A DNA stretch of 64,000 nucleotides from positions 56,751 through 120,750 of the forward strand of contig NZ_JZKH01000012.1 of NCBI RefSeq assembly GCF_000961885.1, in the 5' to 3' direction. Made by a program: the position numbers and the translations under genes. The notes beneath the pieces are model-generated. The model was given only the letters and a program-made list of their open reading frames with translations, made no database searches and had not been told where the DNA came from. Source of the stretch: Streptomyces rubellomurinus. Its GTDB lineage: Bacteria > Actinomycetota > Actinomycetes > Streptomycetales > Streptomycetaceae. Positions 19,630 through 27,396 of the stretch are shown in pieces; positions within the stretch are counted from its first letter, which is position 1; each line of letters opens with the position of its first letter.

Positions 19630-20757
19630 CTACTGGCCCGGGGCCGGGCTGGGGCTCAGGCTGGGGCTCAGGCTGGGGCTGGGGCTTCCCGAGGGCGTCC
19701 CGCTCGGTGCCGCCGTGGACGGCTGCGCGCCCGCACCCGTGCCCGGCGGCGGGGAGGCGGGGCCGATCGGGATCGGGGTGGACTCCACCACCGAGGCCAG
19801 GTCGGTGACGATCCCCGTGCAGTCGTGCCCGGCGGGCTGGTCGCCGCAGACCCGGAAGCCGAGCGCCGGGTCCGCCGCGTTCAGCATCAGCGAGTAGTTG
19901 TCGTAGCCGTAGTGGATCAGCGCCGTCTCACTCTCCCCGTTGCTGTCGGTGATGGTCGCGTAGTCCTTGGGCTCGCCCTCGGTGATCGCGGCCCAGGCGG
20001 CCTGGCAGGTCCGGCTGTACCGGAGGTAGACGACGACCTTGCCGACGACCTGGGTCTGTAGCGTCCGGGCGTCCTTGCCGCAGCCGGTGTACTTCGGGTC
20101 CTTGTGCGCGCAGCCGACCGCCCGGCAGTCGGGGGTGGCCGGGATGGTCTGGGCGGCCTTGGCGGTGAAGGTGACGGTCGGGAGGGGGTCGGCGACGGGC
20201 TCGGACGGCCCGCCGCGCCGCGAGAGGCTCAGGCCGGTCAGCACCAGGACGGCGGCCAGCAGCGCGGCCCCGGCGATCAGCGCCGCCGGGCGCCGCCACC
20301 AGCGGACGGCCGGCGCGGGCTCCGCCGCGTCCTCGACGTCCTCGGCGTCCTCGGGGGGTTCGACGTCCTCGGCGGCAGTCTCCTCGGTGGCTTCGACGGC
20401 GGGCGCCTCGACGACGGGTTCGTCCGCCCCGGTCTCCGGGTCCGCCCCGGCCTGCGCGTCCGCGTCCGCCGCCTCCCCGGCGGGCAGCTCCGCCGGCCCC
20501 TCCGCCGCGCGCCGCCACAGCTCCCGCAGCGCCGCCGCGTCGCAGTCGACCGCCCCGACCAGCGCCTCCAGCGCCTGCTCGGTGATGATCCGCTTGCCGT
20601 TCAGCCAGCGCTCCCAGGAGGCCCGGCTGTAGTGCGTCCGTGCGGCGAGCTCGGAGAGCGACAGCCCGGTGGAGTCCTTGACGGCCCGGAGTCCGTCGAC
20701 CAGCGCTCTGGCCGGCTCGGACAGCTCTTCGGGCAGCTTCTTCCAGGCGGAACCCAA
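19630..20757 (-). CDS. Transmembrane XRE-type HTH protein with extracellular DUF2690 domain, 375 aa
   Basis: Cytoplasmic helix-turn-helix (residues ~12-60: LVDGLRAVKDSTGLSLSELAARTHYSRASWERWLNGKRIITEQALEALV), an acidic Ala/Glu/Pro linker, one transmembrane helix (AALIAGAALLAAVLVLTGLSL), then a DUF2690-type Cys-rich domain (DCRAVGCAHKDPKYTGC, VYLRYSRTCQAAW, FRVCGDQPAGHDC) and a Pro/Ser tail (SLSPSLSPSP). The start is a TTG at 20757 with GGAAGG 5 nt upstream; the upstream TTG at 20847 has no usable spacing. The layout suggests a one-component regulator sensing outside and binding DNA inside. Target genes unknown. Confidence 0.8.
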   Translation of the reverse strand: MGSAWKKLPEELSEPARALVDGLRAVKDSTGLSLSELAARTHYSRASWERWLNGKRIITEQALEALVGAVDCDAAALRELWRRAAEGPAELPAGEAADADAQAGADPETGADEPVVEAPAVEATEETAAEDVEPPEDAEDVEDAAEPAPAVRWWRRPAALIAGAALLAAVLVLTGLSLSRRGGPSEPVADPLPTVTFTAKAAQTIPATPDCRAVGCAHKDPKYTGCGKDARTLQTQVVGKVVVYLRYSRTCQAAWAAITEGEPKDYATITDSNGESETALIHYGYDNYSLMLNAADPALGFRVCGDQPAGHDCTGIVTDLASVVESTPIPIGPASPPPGTGAGAQPSTAAPSGTPSGSPSPSLSPSLSPSPAPGQ

Positions 20758-21154
20758 TGCGGCCTTCCAAACATGCGAGTGGGGGACGGGTGGCGGACGG
20801 AGCGGGACGGCCTCTGCCCCGGCCGTTCGGTGTCTCCGCGTCTCCAACCTCAGCGGTCCGGCGTCTCAAAGTCCTGGTCCCGGCGCTGAGACGGACGGAA
20901 GTGTCTCACAACCCCTGGAAACGCTCGAACATTCACGCGTCCGTGGTGCAGAGTTCTCTGGCCGGTCCGGTTCGCCGACCGGCCGACACGCTCGGGAACC
21001 GTCCCGGTCCGCCGGGACCGGTTCGATCGCAGGTCCCGACCCCCACCGATCGGGGCAGCCTCGCGGGGGGAGGCTGCCCCGGTTCGTCGGGCCGCGCGGC
21101 GGGGAGGGCGCACGGGGTGCGCCCTCCCCGCCGTAGCCGTGTCCCGGAGCCCGG
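20758..21154. other. Intergenic region with three successive hairpins
   Basis: About 400 bp separating glutamate decarboxylase from the DUF2690 regulator, both on the minus strand. It holds the regulator's promoter and, nearer gadB, three perfect hairpins (21004-21021, 21052-21080, 21097-21133). No supported gene. Confidence 0.5.
21004..21133 (-). terminator. Cluster of three stem-loops downstream of gadB
   Basis: Reading outwards from gadB: a 16-bp perfect stem (21097-21112 with 21118-21133, loop CGGGG), an 11-bp perfect stem (21052-21062 with 21070-21080) and a 7-bp stem (21004-21010 with 21015-21021). The first, 22 bp past the gadB stop, is the likely terminator. Confidence 0.7.
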
Positions 21155-22558
21155 TCAGTGGTGGAAGCCGCTGCGGGCCGGCACCCCGAGCTCCTTCAGC
21201 GGGACGGGCTGGCGCCGCAGCTCCGGCAGCAGCCGGCCGAGGTCGGCCAGCAGCAGGTCGGCCAGGTCCCGGGAGAACCCGTTGCGGCAGACCACCCGGA
21301 GCACCGACAGGTCCTCCCGGTGCGGCGGGAAGGTGTACGCGGGCACCTGCCAGCCGCGCTCGCGCAGCCGCCGCGAGACGTCGAACACGTCGAAGGGCAC
21401 GTCCCCGGTGGTGGTGAAGGCGAACACCGGCACCTGGTCGCCGTGGGTCAGCAGCCGGAAGCAGCCCAGCTTCCCGATCTCCCCGGCCAGGTAGCCGGCG
21501 ACCTCCCGACAGGCGCCCTGGACGGCCCGGAAGCCCTCCCGGCCGAGCCGCAGGAAGACGTAGTACTGCGCGGCCACCTGGGCGCCGGGCCGGGAGAAGT
21601 TGAGCGCGAAGGTCGGCATCTCGCCGCCGAGGTAGTTGACCCGGAAGACCAGTTCCTCCGGCAGCGCCTCCGCGTCCCGCCAGAGCGCCCAGCCGACGCC
21701 CGGGTAGACCAGGCCGTACTTGTGGCCGGAGGTGTTGATCGACGCCACCCGGGGCAGCCGGAAGTCCCAGACCAGCGCGGGGTCGAGGAAGGGCGCCACC
21801 ATGCCGCCGGAGGCGCCGTCCACGTGCACCGGGACGTCCAGGCCGGTGCGTTCCTGGAAGGCGTCCAGGGCGGCGCAGATCTCGGCGACCGGCTCGTAGG
21901 AGCCGTCGAAGGTGGAGCCGAGGACGCCGACCACGCCGATGGTGTTCTCGTCGCACAGCGCGACGGCCTGCTCGGCGTCGAGGTGGAAGCGCTCGCCGGA
22001 CATCGGCGCGGTGCGCGGCTCGACCTCCCAGAAGGTGCAGAACTTCTCCCAGCACACCTGCACGTTGACGCCCATCACCAGGTTGGGCCGGGCCCCGGTC
22101 CGGTAGCGGTCGGGGTTGCGGCGCGTCCAGCGGTGCTTGAGGGCCATCCCGGCGAGCATGCAGGCCTCGCTGGAGCCGGTGGTGGAGCAGCCGATGGCGG
22201 CGTCCGGGTCGGGGGCGTGCCAGAGGTCGGCGAGGATCGACACGCAGCGCCGCTCCAGTTCGGCGGTCTGCGGGTACTCGTCCTTGTCGATCATGTTCTT
22301 GTCGAGGCACTCGGTCATCAGCCGGGTGGCCTGCGCCTCCATCGAGGTGGTGACGAAGGTCGCCAGGTTGAGCCGGGCGTTGCCGTCCAGCAGCAGTTCG
22401 TCGTGGACCAGCTGGTACGCGGTGTCGGCGGCCACCGGGCCGGGGCCGAGCCGGTGCAGCGGCGGCGCCAGCTGCATCGCGCCGAGCGGGTCGGCGATGC
22501 CGGTGAACGGGCCGATGCTCAGCCGGCGGTCGTCGCCGGCCCCCTTGTGCAGCGCCAT
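21155..22558 (-). CDS. gadB: Glutamate decarboxylase, 467 aa
   Basis: PLP-dependent conversion of glutamate to GABA with consumption of a proton. Family blocks are ARLNLATFVTTSMEAQATRLM, IGCSTTGSSEACMLAGMALKHRW, the PLP-binding VPVHVDGASGGMVAPF and the Schiff-base lysine in SINTSGHKYGLVYPGVGW. Length matches bacterial Gad (~466). No GABA antiporter is adjacent, so it may serve GABA-shunt metabolism rather than classic acid resistance. Three 16-bp repeats lie 75-122 bp upstream of its start. Ends before a hairpin cluster. Confidence 0.95.
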   Translation of the reverse strand: MALHKGAGDDRRLSIGPFTGIADPLGAMQLAPPLHRLGPGPVAADTAYQLVHDELLLDGNARLNLATFVTTSMEAQATRLMTECLDKNMIDKDEYPQTAELERRCVSILADLWHAPDPDAAIGCSTTGSSEACMLAGMALKHRWTRRNPDRYRTGARPNLVMGVNVQVCWEKFCTFWEVEPRTAPMSGERFHLDAEQAVALCDENTIGVVGVLGSTFDGSYEPVAEICAALDAFQERTGLDVPVHVDGASGGMVAPFLDPALVWDFRLPRVASINTSGHKYGLVYPGVGWALWRDAEALPEELVFRVNYLGGEMPTFALNFSRPGAQVAAQYYVFLRLGREGFRAVQGACREVAGYLAGEIGKLGCFRLLTHGDQVPVFAFTTTGDVPFDVFDVSRRLRERGWQVPAYTFPPHREDLSVLRVVCRNGFSRDLADLLLADLGRLLPELRRQPVPLKELGVPARSGFHH

Positions 22559-22632
22559 CGCGTACCGCCGCCCTCTCCGCCGGTGGCCGTGTCCCGAACC
22601 ACGCTGCCACCGGCCGCCGGGCGTCGCATCTT

Positions 22633-22680
22633 CGCGACGGTCCGTTACCGCGACGGGCCGTTACCGCGACGGGCCGTTAC
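22633..22680. repeat. Three tandem 16-bp repeats upstream of gadB
   Basis: CGCGACGGtCCGTTAC (22633-22648) and two identical copies of CGCGACGGGCCGTTAC (22649-22664, 22665-22680). The last copy overlaps the xylB stop codon. They lie 75-122 bp ahead of the gadB start on the minus strand, a position suited to iterated operator sites. Confidence 0.85.
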
Positions 22681-24113
22681 GAGGCGGCGGCCTCCGGGTG
22701 GATCCGGTCGCGGGCGGCCCGGTACTGCCGGCGCACCCCGGTGCCGATCGCCAGGTCCTGCTCGCCCTCCGGCTCGACGGTCTCGGCCTCGGGCAGCTCC
22801 CACTGCGGCGGCTCCGGGGTGCCGGCCAGCGCCCAGGCGGCCTGCCGGGCGGCGCCGCGCGCGGCGTGCGCGCCGGGCGGCGGGACGACCACGGGGACGC
22901 CGAACAGCATCGGGGCGACGTGCCGGACGACGGGCAGCCGGCCGGCCGTGCCGAGCAGGAACACCCGGTTGATCGCGACGCCCCGGCCGCGCAGCACGTC
23001 CAGGGCGTCCGCGATGTTGCACAGCATGCCCTCGACGGCGGCCCGGGCCAGGTGCTGGGGGGTCATCGCCTCGGCCCGCAGGCCGGTCAGGGTGCCGGCC
23101 GCGTGCGGCAGCGCGGGGGTGCGCTCGCCGTCCAGGTAGGGCAGCAGCACCAGGCCGTACGCGCCGGGGGAGGAGTGCAGGGCGAGGTCGCTGAGCCCGT
23201 CCAGGTCGGTGCCGAGCATCGCGGCGGTGGAGCGCAGCACCTGGGCGGCGTTCAGGGTGGCGACCATCGGCAGGTGGCGGCCGGTGGCGTCGGCGAAGGA
23301 GGAGACCAGGCCGGACGGGTCGACCACGGCCTCCTCGTGCACGGCGAAGATCGTGCCGGCGCTGCCGAGCGAGACCACCGCGTCGCCGGGGCGCAGGCCC
23401 AGGCCCAGCGCGGCGGCCATGTTGTCCCCGGTGCCGGCCGAGATCAGCAGGCCCTCGGGGGTGTGGCCGGCGGGTTCGGCGGGGCCGAGCACCTCGGGCA
23501 GCTTCAGTTCGTGGCCGAGGGCCAGCTCGACCAGGTCCTGCCGGTACTCGCCGGTGATCGGGGACCAGTAGCCGGTGCCGGAGGCGTCGCCCCGGTCGGT
23601 GGTGCGCCGCTTGGGGTGGCCGAGCAGCTGCCAGACCAGCCAGTCGTGCGGCAGCAGCACCTCGGCGACCCGGCGGGCGTTGGCGGGCTCGAACTCGGCC
23701 AGCCAGCGCAGCTTGGCGACGGTGTACGTGGGGGCGGGCACGGCGCCGATCGCGGCGGTCCAGGCGGCCGGGCCGCCGAGGGCGTCGAGCAGCTTGGCGG
23801 CGGCGCCGCCGGAGCGCGGGTCGTGCCACAGCAGCGCGGGCCGGACCAGCACCCCGCCCGCGTCCAGGCCGATCATGCCGTGCTGCTGCGCGCTGACGCC
23901 GATCGCCCGGACGCCCTCCAGCAGACCGCCGGCGGCGGCGTCGCCGAGCGAGTGCAGCCACATCTGCGGGTCGGCCTCGCCGGGGCGCAGGTCCTGGTCG
24001 TCGGGGGTGGGGTGGGGTGCCTTGCCGGAGCGCAGCACGGCGCCGGTGTCGGCGTCGCACGCGACGATCCGGGTGCTGCTGGTGGAGCTGTCTATCCCCG
24101 CGACGATGGCCAT
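22677..24113 (-). CDS. xylB: Xylulokinase (FGGY family), 478 aa
   Basis: Phosphorylates D-xylulose for entry into the pentose phosphate pathway. The N-terminal phosphate loop is AIVAGIDSSTSSTRIVACD. The HGMIGLD and LLWHDPRSGG segments, the kinase signature DASGTGYWSP, the second-domain nucleotide loop SLGSAGTIF and LLPYLDGERTPALPHAAG are as expected for XylB. Length is typical. The start is the ATG of MAIVAG. No xylA or xylose transporter is adjacent; the sugar assignment is from family resemblance. Confidence 0.88.
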   Translation of the reverse strand: MAIVAGIDSSTSSTRIVACDADTGAVLRSGKAPHPTPDDQDLRPGEADPQMWLHSLGDAAAGGLLEGVRAIGVSAQQHGMIGLDAGGVLVRPALLWHDPRSGGAAAKLLDALGGPAAWTAAIGAVPAPTYTVAKLRWLAEFEPANARRVAEVLLPHDWLVWQLLGHPKRRTTDRGDASGTGYWSPITGEYRQDLVELALGHELKLPEVLGPAEPAGHTPEGLLISAGTGDNMAAALGLGLRPGDAVVSLGSAGTIFAVHEEAVVDPSGLVSSFADATGRHLPMVATLNAAQVLRSTAAMLGTDLDGLSDLALHSSPGAYGLVLLPYLDGERTPALPHAAGTLTGLRAEAMTPQHLARAAVEGMLCNIADALDVLRGRGVAINRVFLLGTAGRLPVVRHVAPMLFGVPVVVPPPGAHAARGAARQAAWALAGTPEPPQWELPEAETVEPEGEQDLAIGTGVRRQYRAARDRIHPEAAAS

Positions 24114-24246
24114 GTCGAGATCATGCCTCAGCCCGGCCCGGGACGCGTCCGGGCCGGGTGGGCTGTTGCCTGTTCGGGACGGCCCGTTGGGGCGTTCTTG
24201 GTCCTCGTTCCACCCGGCCGTCACCGTCGGGCGGTAGCCGGGGCCG

Positions 24247-24540
24247 TCACGGCCGGACGGTGCCCCAGCCGTCCTCCTCGTCCCGGTCGCGCTTGAAGTA
24301 CGGCACCCGGTCGGTGACGGCGTTCGGCAGCCGATCCCCGACCCGGTCCGCGACCGCGCCGGCCGCCTTCCCGGCCACCGCGCCGGCCTGGTGCCGGGCC
24401 CGGTCGGCCGCCCCCTGCACCGAGGGGTTCTCGGCGATCCGCCGGGTGACCTCGGCGATCTTCTCGTAGCGCTCGCGTCCGGCCCGCGAGCCCAGGACGT
24501 AGCCGGCCGCGAATCCCACGGCCATGGACAGCTTCCACAT
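24247..24540 (-). CDS. Small YtxH-like protein, 97 aa
   Basis: The N-terminus MWKLSMAVGFAAGYVLGSRAGRERYEKI is a glycine-zipper hydrophobic segment followed by a charged amphipathic helix with ARHQAGAVAGKAAGAVADRVGDRL repeats. It resembles the YtxH-like proteins common in streptomycetes, which are probably membrane-associated. Function unknown. ATG 24540 is chosen because GGGAGGG precedes it at good spacing. Confidence 0.75.
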   Translation of the reverse strand: MWKLSMAVGFAAGYVLGSRAGRERYEKIAEVTRRIAENPSVQGAADRARHQAGAVAGKAAGAVADRVGDRLPNAVTDRVPYFKRDRDEEDGWGTVRP

Positions 24541-24782
24541 GGTCGCAACCCTCCCTCTCCTGGCGGCCCTGCCGCCGCCTTGCCCTACCCGTTGGTCGGG
24601 ACGGCGAACCGTCCGCGCCCCCAGGATCCCCGGGGTCGCGACCCCTCGCGCGCGGGCACGCCGGGCTGCGGCCCGGCCGCCCGGGGAAAGCGATTGGCGG
24701 ACCACCCCCCCGAGTGCGCTAATGTATGTCCCGCAGCGAACGCCGAGGAGCCCGGGAAACCGGGGGCCGGAGCGGAAGCCGA

Positions 24783-24855
24783 TCCCCCATAGCTCAATTG
24801 GCAGAGCAGCCGACTGTTAATCGGCAGGTTATTGGTTCGAGTCCAATTGGGGGAG
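24783..24855 (+). tRNA. tRNA-Asn (GTT), copy 1
   Basis: A 73-nt cloverleaf with acceptor pair TCCCCCA/TGGGGGA, D-arm AGCTCAATTGGCAGAGC, anticodon loop CTGTTAA (GTT) and T-loop TTCGAGT. The 3' CCA is not encoded. A TAATGT box at 24720 could be the -10 element. The second copy lies 135 bp downstream. Confidence 0.97.
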
Positions 24856-24917
24856 CTGGGAAGGAGCCCGTTCGCGGGCTCGTTTCCCTTGCGTGGTACA
24901 GGAGTTCAGTTCAGCGA

Positions 24918-24990
24918 TCCCCCATAGCTCAATTGGCAGAGCAGCCGACTGTTAATCGGCAGGTTATTGGTTCGAGTCCAATTGGGGGAG
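24918..24990 (+). tRNA. tRNA-Asn (GTT), copy 2
   Basis: Identical in all 73 positions to the copy at 24783, with a few identical flanking bases (CGA before, GCTG after). The 62-bp spacer includes GGAGCCCGTTCGCGGGCTC, which could fold. The copies are probably co-transcribed and processed; a terminator follows at 25023. Confidence 0.97.
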
Positions 24991-25022
24991 CTGCGCCGGC
25001 CTGACCGGTGACTGCTCAGAGC

Positions 25023-25056
25023 GAAGGCCCCTCGGACGACCGGGGGGCCTTCGTGT
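25023..25056 (+). terminator. Terminator after the tRNA-Asn pair
   Basis: 25023-25035 (GAAGGCCCCTCGG) pairs with 25040-25052 with one G-U wobble and an ACGA tetraloop, followed by GTGTTG. A duplicated GCCTTCGTGTTGCCGC follows directly. Confidence 0.75.
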
Positions 25057-25147
25057 TGCCGCGCCTTCGTGTTGCCGCGCCCCGGTGTTGCGCTCGTCAC
25101 GTTCCCGAGGTCCGGCGACCTCCCGGCGTTCCGGACGTCTCCGGCCC

Positions 25148-25900
25148 TCAGGTGGTGGCCTGCCGGTAGAGGTCGGCCACCCGCCGGTCGAAGGTCACGC
25201 TGTACGAGGTGCCCGGGGATTCCCCGCCCTCCTGGTAGCCGCCGATCACGCCCACCACCGTGCCGTTGGCCGTCACCCACGGGCTGCCGCTGGTCCCGTC
25301 GGTGTAGCCGTCGCAGTCGAAGCGCTCCTGGGTGGGGCTCTGCGAGCGGGTCCGGACCGCGCAGGTGATCGGTTCGTCGCTCTCGTTCGGGTAGCCGGTC
25401 ACCGAGACGGCCAGTCCGAAGCCCTGCGCGGTGCCGATCGGGTTGCCGCCCACCGCGTCCTCGATCTGCCGGCCGTCGAGCGGGCGCACGGTGACGAAGG
25501 CCACGTCGTACTCCGGGTCCCCCTCGTCCGTCCAGTGCGGGTCCACGGTGATCGCCGCGATCGGCCAACTCCCGTACGGGGAGTATCCGTTGCGGTAGCC
25601 CGGGGTGAACACCAGGCCGTCCAGCAGGCCGACCCGGTGGCTCTGCACGCAGTGCGCGGCGGTGACCAGCAGATTGCGCCCGGGGCTGTGGACGACGCTC
25701 GCGGTGCAGGCCCGCGGGCCCTGTGCGGAGCGGACGGAGAGGGTGCCGATCCGGTCCCGGGCCGGAGTCTGCTGGGCCACCTCGGCGGTGGGGACCGTCC
25801 GGTCGTCCCCGCCGCCGCAGGCGACGCCGGCGGCGAGCAGCAGCGCCGCGAGCGCGGCGGTGCCGGCCGTGCGGGCGGGCCGTGCCGGGCGGGGGGCCAT
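25148..25900 (-). CDS. Secreted trypsin-like serine protease, 250 aa
   Basis: S1-family protease with catalytic His in LLVTAAHCV, Asp in EYDVAFVTV and Ser in TDGTSGSPWV. An N-terminal signal (TAGTAALAALLLAAGVAC) ends in a weak lipobox, so it may be a lipoprotein. Cys residues flank the active-site regions. ATG 25900 is chosen because GGAG precedes it by 5-6 nt; a GTG 33 bp upstream is the alternative. It is paralogous to the next gene, with the same GVIGGYQEGG and TSYS motifs near the C-terminus. Confidence 0.88.
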   Translation of the reverse strand: MAPRPARPARTAGTAALAALLLAAGVACGGGDDRTVPTAEVAQQTPARDRIGTLSVRSAQGPRACTASVVHSPGRNLLVTAAHCVQSHRVGLLDGLVFTPGYRNGYSPYGSWPIAAITVDPHWTDEGDPEYDVAFVTVRPLDGRQIEDAVGGNPIGTAQGFGLAVSVTGYPNESDEPITCAVRTRSQSPTQERFDCDGYTDGTSGSPWVTANGTVVGVIGGYQEGGESPGTSYSVTFDRRVADLYRQATT

Positions 25901-26007
25901 CGGGGCTCCGTCTCGGTTCCTCGGGGCGGGCACCGGGCCGTGCGTTCCGCCGTTCGTGAGGAAGATCTACCAGCCCGGGCGCGTCGACGCCACCGGCCCC
26001 GGATCCG

Positions 26008-26868
26008 TCAGCCCGTGGCCCGGTCGTAGAGGGCCTGGACGCGGTCGCCGAAGTAGCTGCTGTACGAGGTGTCCGGGTTGTCTCCGCCCTCCTGGTAGCC
26101 GCCGATCACGCCGACCACGGTGCCGGTGCGGGTGGCCGGGTCGAAGTCGGTGACCCACGGGCTGCCGCTGGTGCCGCCGGTGTAGTCGGGGCAGTCGATC
26201 CGCAGCTGGGTGGGGCTCTGCTCGGTGGTGGTGTTGGAGCAGGTGATCGGGACGTCGCTGCTGCCCGGGTAGCCGGTGATCCGCACGGTGACCTGGTAGC
26301 CGCGGTTGACGCCGAGTCGGTTGGCGCCGAGCACCTGCTGCACCTGCTGCCCGTTCTGGGCCTGGACGACGGCGAAGGCGACGTCCATGTCGGGGTCGGC
26401 GTCCGACTTCCAGGCGTCGTCGACGGTGACCGACAGCAGCGGCCAGACGCCGCTCGGGGTGTCGCCCTGGCGGTACCCGGGGACGAACACCAGGTCGCTG
26501 CGCATGCCGAGCTTCGGGTCCCAGACGCAGTGCGCGGCGGTGACGATCAGGTTGAGCCCGGCGCTGTCGACCACGCTGGCGGTGCAGAAGTGGTCGCCGT
26601 CCGCGTTGCGCGTGAACACCGCGCCGACCAGCCCGTTGGGCACGTTCGCCTTGGCGGTGCGGGTGACGCCGGTGTGCTTGCCGGTCGCGCCCTTGAGCCG
26701 TTGCCGGTTCCACCCGTGGTCGTTCCCCGGGCCGGAGCCGGAGGCCGTCGCCGGCGCCGAGGTGACGGTCGGTGCGCCGCCGCCCGGCCGCGCGGCGGTG
26801 GTGCAGCCGGCCGCGGCGAGCAGCAGCACCAGTACCCCGGCCGCCGCTCCCGTCCCACGCATCGTCAT
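26008..26868 (-). CDS. Secreted lipoprotein serine protease, paralogue, 286 aa
   Basis: S1-family protease with signal peptide and lipobox-like LAAAGC, a Thr/Ala/Ser/Gly spacer and intact catalytic residues: His in LIVTAAHCVW, Asp in DMDVAFAVV and Ser in TGGTSGSPWV. It shares the VFVPGYRxGDTPSGVWPL, ITGYPGSSDVPITC and VVGVIGGYQEGGDNPDTSYS blocks with the downstream neighbour, so the two arose by tandem duplication. Relative to it, this copy has a longer pre-catalytic segment (about residues 30-80). Confidence 0.88.
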   Translation of the reverse strand: MTMRGTGAAAGVLVLLLAAAGCTTAARPGGGAPTVTSAPATASGSGPGNDHGWNRQRLKGATGKHTGVTRTAKANVPNGLVGAVFTRNADGDHFCTASVVDSAGLNLIVTAAHCVWDPKLGMRSDLVFVPGYRQGDTPSGVWPLLSVTVDDAWKSDADPDMDVAFAVVQAQNGQQVQQVLGANRLGVNRGYQVTVRITGYPGSSDVPITCSNTTTEQSPTQLRIDCPDYTGGTSGSPWVTDFDPATRTGTVVGVIGGYQEGGDNPDTSYSSYFGDRVQALYDRATG

Positions 26869-27059
26869 CCGTCCAGGCTGCCCCGTGCGCCCCGTCCCGC
26901 GCCAGCCGGGGTCGTCCACCGGAAGAGGCGCACGTCCCGGCGCACCCAGGTGCGCCCCCGGCGCGCACCACCACTGATCGACCGGCTATGCTGCCCGGGA
27001 CGGCCTTCCGGGGCCGTCTGCTGTTGCCGTGGCCCACGACCGGGCCGGCGCGGCGAACC

Positions 27060-27133
<74 letters not shown>

Positions 27134-27339
27134 CCTTCTCGACCCGTCCGCAGGCGTGGAGTTCGACCGCCCGCGACGACGCAGAGTCTAGGGCGCGGCC
27201 ACGTCCCGGTTCCGTGTGGCGCGCCGCGATTCACCCGAGTGCGGGCACCGGCCCGCCCGTGTCCCGGCCCGTCTCCCCGGCCGTCTTTCCGCCCTTCTTC
27301 CGCCTTGCGATCGTCCCGCCCCTGGTGGAGTGCGCGAAA

Positions 27340-27355
27340 AAAGTGATATCACTTT
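27340..27355. promoter_or_regulatory. Perfect 16-bp palindrome operator before the SPFH operon
   Basis: AAAGTGATATCACTTT is fully palindromic and overlaps a TTGACA-like -35 hexamer at 27354-27359. It lies 42 bp before the SPFH start codon. The placement suits a repressor that blocks polymerase; the small ribbon-helix-helix protein of the same operon is a candidate. Confidence 0.7.
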
Positions 27356-27396
27356 GACAGCTCAAGCACGCACCTGAACCGGGGGGAGTCGGTCTC

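Noticed and set aside
20758..20847. Longer start (TTG 20847) for the DUF2690 regulator
   Set aside because: The ribosome binding site spacing is unsuitable, and the extra residues are not typical of the family. TTG 20757 with GGAAGG upstream is preferred.
24726..25004. A 92-codon frame across both tRNA-Asn genes
   Set aside because: It translates the two tRNA copies (repeated PIAQLAEQPTVNRQ), a known artefact of duplicated tRNA genes.
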